A DNA stretch of 64,000 nucleotides from assembly GCF_002284575.1 (NCBI RefSeq), contig NZ_NPKJ01000068.1, positions 310,001 to 374,000 on the forward strand, written 5' to 3'. The DNA comes from Mesorhizobium temperatum (GTDB lineage Bacteria > Pseudomonadota > Alphaproteobacteria > Rhizobiales > Rhizobiaceae). The notes beneath the pieces were generated by a model. That model was not told the origin of the DNA, did no database searches, and saw nothing but the letters and a program-made list of their open reading frames with translations. Shown piece by piece: positions 61,173 through 64,000 of this stretch. The first letter of the stretch is position 1. Each line of letters opens with the position of its first letter. The position numbers were made by a program, and so were the translations under genes.

Positions 61173-61865
61173 CTACCGCGACTTGGTGTTCAGTTCGCGG
61201 TTCGCCGTATAATCGATGGCAAAAGTGTCGGGGGCGAAGCTCACGCCTTCCCTGACGTTGAAGATCATCACCGTCGTGTCCTTGCCTTGCGCATCGGTGA
61301 TCGTCCACTGACGCAATTCGTAGGTTTTCGGATCGAACATCATGGTGATCTTCGAACTGCCGAAAACCGATTTGTCGGCGAGTTGAATGGTGGTGACGTC
61401 GTTCTCTTCCTTGACGCTTTTGACGCGGCCGCCGGAGAGATCGATCTTGTTGTCGAGCAGCAGCTTGAGCGGCGTTTTCGACAGTGGGTAGAGATCGGAC
61501 GTTTTCAGCCGCTTGTTGAGGATGACCACCGACTTGCCGTCGGAAATCACCCTGAAATTCGACGTCCCGTCATAGTTGAAGCGGATCTTGCCCGGCCGTT
61601 CCAGAAAGAACTTGCCACCGGTCTGCTCGCCCTTGGGTCCGAACTGCACGAATTCGCCGGTCATCGATTTGACCGAGGAAAAATGGTCGGCGATCTTCTG
61701 CGCGGTGGGTGGGACCGCCGCTTGCGCCGACGCCAGCAACTGGATCCCGGGTACGACGTTGATGGCCGCAGCACCTGCCAGGACCAGGCCGAGGCCAAGC
61801 AGCTGGCGGCGGGTCGGGGCAAAGTCGCTGATCGTGGCAAAAGAAGAGTTTTTCATGCCGGTCAC
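61173..61865 (-). CDS. lolA: Outer-membrane lipoprotein carrier protein
   Basis: A 230-residue periplasmic LolA. Twin-arginine-like signal (PTRRQLLGLGLVLAGAAA, cleavage near ASAQA, residue 48). Mature part shows MTGEFVQFGPKGEQTGGKFFLERPGKIRFNYD and the hydrophobic SGGRVKSVKE. It carries lipoproteins from the LolCDE complex to the outer membrane. The ftsK gene lies upstream on the same strand (158 bp between); an ATG at 61856 is also a possible start. Confidence 0.92.
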   Translation of the reverse strand: MTGMKNSSFATISDFAPTRRQLLGLGLVLAGAAAINVVPGIQLLASAQAAVPPTAQKIADHFSSVKSMTGEFVQFGPKGEQTGGKFFLERPGKIRFNYDGTSNFRVISDGKSVVILNKRLKTSDLYPLSKTPLKLLLDNKIDLSGGRVKSVKEENDVTTIQLADKSVFGSSKITMMFDPKTYELRQWTITDAQGKDTTVMIFNVREGVSFAPDTFAIDYTANRELNTKSR

Positions 61866-62023
61866 TCTCGTCTGGTTTATCTGTTGTCGCAGTGTTTGGC
61901 CCCCCAGTTGGGCTTAAGTTTGGCGGCCGAACAGCGCTTGGTCGTTGCAAACGCGCCAGAAGCTTCAAAGTTGCCGCCGTCGACGTTGCAGCCGGGCAAA
62001 TCCCCTGGTTCTTGCCGGTCGGA

Positions 62024-64000
62024 TCAGAACTTGTCGTCCTCCGTCGGCACCAGAATCTCGCGTTTTCCGGCATGGTTGGCCGGGCCGACAATGCCTTCCT
62101 TCTCCATCTTCTCGATGATCGAGGCGGCGCGGTTGTAGCCGATGCCGAGCCGGCGCTGGATGTAGCTGGTCGAGGCCTTGCCGTCGCGCAGCACCACGGC
62201 AACGGCCTGGTCGTAGGGATCGTCGGAATCCTCGAAATTACCGCCGCCACCGCCCGAACCACCCTTGCCCGACGGCTCGTCGTCGTCCTCATCGTCATCC
62301 TCGGTGATGGCGTCGAGATATTCCGGCACGCCCTGCAGCTTCAGATGCGCGACGATCTTCTCGACCTCGTCATCGGAAACAAAGGGGCCGTGTACGCGCT
62401 GGATGCGGCCGCCGCCGGCCATGTAGAGCATGTCGCCCATGCCAAGCAGCTGTTCGGCGCCCTGCTCGCCCAGGATGGTGCGGCTGTCGATCTTCGACGT
62501 CACCTGGAAGGAGATGCGAGTCGGGAAGTTGGCCTTGATCGTGCCGGTGATGACGTCGACCGACGGCCGCTGCGTCGCCATGATGACGTGGATGCCGGCG
62601 GCGCGCGCCATCTGCGCCAGGCGCTGCACCGCGCCTTCGATGTCCTTGCCGGCGACCATCATCAAATCGGCCATCTCGTCGATGATGACGACGATGTAGG
62701 GCATCGGCTCGAGATCGAGGTTTTCGGTCTCGTAGATCGCTTCACCGGTCTGGCGGTCGAAGCCGGTCTGCACGGTGCGCGAGATTTTCTCGCCTTTCTT
62801 CTCCGCCTGCTGCACCCGCGCGTTGAAACCGTCGATGTTGCGGACGCCGACCTTGGACATCTTGCGGTAGCGGTCCTCCATCTCGCGCACGGTCCATTTC
62901 AGCGCCACCACCGCCTTCTTCGGGTCGGTGACGACAGGCGTCAAGAGATGCGGGATGCCGTCATAGACCGAGAGCTCCAGCATTTTCGGGTCGATCATGA
63001 TCAGCCGGCAGTCCTGCGGCGTCAGCCGGTAGAGCAGCGACAGGATCATGGTGTTGATGGCGACCGACTTGCCCGAACCGGTTGTGCCGGCGACCAGCAC
63101 GTGCGGCATCTTGGCGATGTCGACGATGACCGCCTCGCCATTGATGGTCTTGCCCAGCGCCAGCGCCAGCTTGGCCTTGGTGGTCTCGAAATCGCGGCTG
63201 GCCATGATCTCCCTGAGATAGACGGTCTCGCGCTTGGCGTTCGGCAGCTCGATGCCGATGGCGTTGCGGCCGGGCACCACGGCGACGCGGCAGGCGATCG
63301 CGCTCATCGAGCGGGCGATGTCATCGGACAGGCCGATGACCCGCGACGATTTGATGCCGGGCGCCGGCTCCAGCTCGTAAAGCGTGACGACCGGGCCGGG
63401 GCGGACATGGATGATCTCGCCCTTGACGCCGAAATCCTCCAGCACGCCCTCGAGCAGACGGGCATTCTGCTCGAGCGCGTCCTTGGACAGGCTGGCGTCG
63501 CGCACGACGTTCTTCGGTTCGGACAGGAAATGCAGCGACGGCATTTCGAATTGTTCGGAACCGATCAGCGAGGTCTGGGCTTCGCGCTGGACACGAGCGC
63601 CCGGAACGGGCCGGGGCGCAGGCGCCGCGACGCGTGTGGCCGCATCGGAGCGGAACGGCTGCACCTTCGCATTGGGCGCAGTGCTGCGCTGGCCCACGGG
63701 CTCCGGCGCAAAATCCATGTCGTCGTCATCGTCAAAAACATCGGCGTCGTCGGGACCGAGCGAGGCACTGCGGTCGTTGACCATGGCGGCGAAGAATTCC
63801 GGCTCGACGCGGGCGCGGCCATCGGCACTCATCCGCGATTCGGCGAATTCGGCCGATTCGACCCGCTCGGCAGCACGGCGCCAGGCGCTGGCGCGCGGTT
63901 CCATCTCCGGTTCGAAATCGTCGCGCTCCCGGCGGCGCGCGGCGCGGCGGCGGAGATAGGCGCGCAACGACAGCCACCAATGGGTGATCGCGCCAAGTGC
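62024..64000 (-). CDS. ftsK: DNA translocase FtsK (3' part; gene cut by window end)
   Basis: The open frame runs to the end of the window (codons ...HWWLSLRAYLRR... continue), so the N-terminal part with the membrane spans lies outside. Visible are a low-complexity linker, the Walker A VAGTTGSGKSVAIN, the Walker B VVIIDEMADLM and a C-terminal gamma winged-helix domain (DPYDQAVAVVLRDGKASTSYIQRRLGIGYNRAASII) that recognises KOPS sequences. The gene drives chromosome segregation at the division septum. Partial: about 658 codons are present. Confidence 0.95.
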   Translation of the reverse strand, partial: ALGAITHWWLSLRAYLRRRAARRRERDDFEPEMEPRASAWRRAAERVESAEFAESRMSADGRARVEPEFFAAMVNDRSASLGPDDADVFDDDDDMDFAPEPVGQRSTAPNAKVQPFRSDAATRVAAPAPRPVPGARVQREAQTSLIGSEQFEMPSLHFLSEPKNVVRDASLSKDALEQNARLLEGVLEDFGVKGEIIHVRPGPVVTLYELEPAPGIKSSRVIGLSDDIARSMSAIACRVAVVPGRNAIGIELPNAKRETVYLREIMASRDFETTKAKLALALGKTINGEAVIVDIAKMPHVLVAGTTGSGKSVAINTMILSLLYRLTPQDCRLIMIDPKMLELSVYDGIPHLLTPVVTDPKKAVVALKWTVREMEDRYRKMSKVGVRNIDGFNARVQQAEKKGEKISRTVQTGFDRQTGEAIYETENLDLEPMPYIVVIIDEMADLMMVAGKDIEGAVQRLAQMARAAGIHVIMATQRPSVDVITGTIKANFPTRISFQVTSKIDSRTILGEQGAEQLLGMGDMLYMAGGGRIQRVHGPFVSDDEVEKIVAHLKLQGVPEYLDAITEDDDEDDDEPSGKGGSGGGGGNFEDSDDPYDQAVAVVLRDGKASTSYIQRRLGIGYNRAASIIEKMEKEGIVGPANHAGKREILVPTEDDKF

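Noticed and set aside
1..64000. tRNA or rRNA genes
   Set aside because: Reading both strands showed no tRNA cloverleaf with a conserved TTCGA arm and no rRNA segment; small structured RNAs without conserved sequence could still be missed.

Overview
The window looks like chromosomal DNA of a high-GC alphaproteobacterium of the Rhizobiales, most likely Mesorhizobium or a close relative. The grounds are a MucR/Ros regulator whose finger reads Cys-x2-Asp, a tsaD-gpsA block divergent from hemC-hemD-mitofilin-HemY, many binding-protein-dependent ABC importers, and several families of intergenic palindromes that recur in rhizobial genomes (for example one with GAGCATGATC ends). No rRNA, tRNA, CRISPR array, phage gene or transposase was found. 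This assignment is inference from gene content; no search was run.

Layout. 0.1-5.2 kb: hydroxamate-type siderophore uptake (TonB receptor, binding protein, fused FhuB permease; no ATPase in view). 5.2-7.1 kb: a luciferase-like flavin monooxygenase and two small membrane proteins, one of only 51 residues. 7.3-13.3 kb: an exonuclease-CBS-DUF294 fusion, an unknown protein, a two-subunit DUF4212/sodium:solute symporter and two small membrane proteins. 13.3-18.0 kb: a complete BMP-type (nucleoside-like) ABC importer.

18.2-31.3 kb is the most unusual part. It is a divergon around a GntR-type regulator that seems to have two DNA-binding domains. Leftward lie a GT1-type glycosyltransferase, a gamma-glutamylamine-synthetase-like protein and an FAD amine oxidase. 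Rightward lie a complete spermidine/putrescine-type ABC importer, a second paralogous glycosyltransferase, two tandem small cupins and an aldehyde dehydrogenase. It resembles the Puu pathway for amines, but no gamma-glutamyl hydrolase is present and twin glycosyltransferases and twin cupins have been added. I propose it imports and breaks down an unidentified amine through sugar-linked or gamma-glutamyl intermediates.

31.4-35.8 kb: a ribose-type sugar ABC importer with an FCD-type operator palindrome upstream. 36.0-41.7 kb: a GH15 glucan hydrolase, 6-phosphogluconate dehydrogenase, glucose-6-phosphate dehydrogenase and a polyphosphate-glucokinase-like ROK kinase, a route from glucan to NADPH and pentose phosphates. 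41.8-47.2 kb: mucR, an MFS exporter, an HxlR regulator divergent from an SDR oxidoreductase (with a duplicated leader and an inserted exported protein between them), a glutamine amidotransferase and a TerB protein. 47.2-55.7 kb: HemY-like and mitofilin-like membrane proteins, hemD, hemC, then tsaD, gpsA, YciI, EVE and a probable protein methyltransferase. 55.8-64.0 kb: a small membrane protein, a LysR regulator, a DUF1127 protein, an L,D-transpeptidase, an orphan OmpR-type response regulator, a cyclic-nucleotide-binding-domain protein, exonuclease III between two copies of a 129-bp palindromic repeat, lolA, and an ftsK-type translocase cut by the window end.
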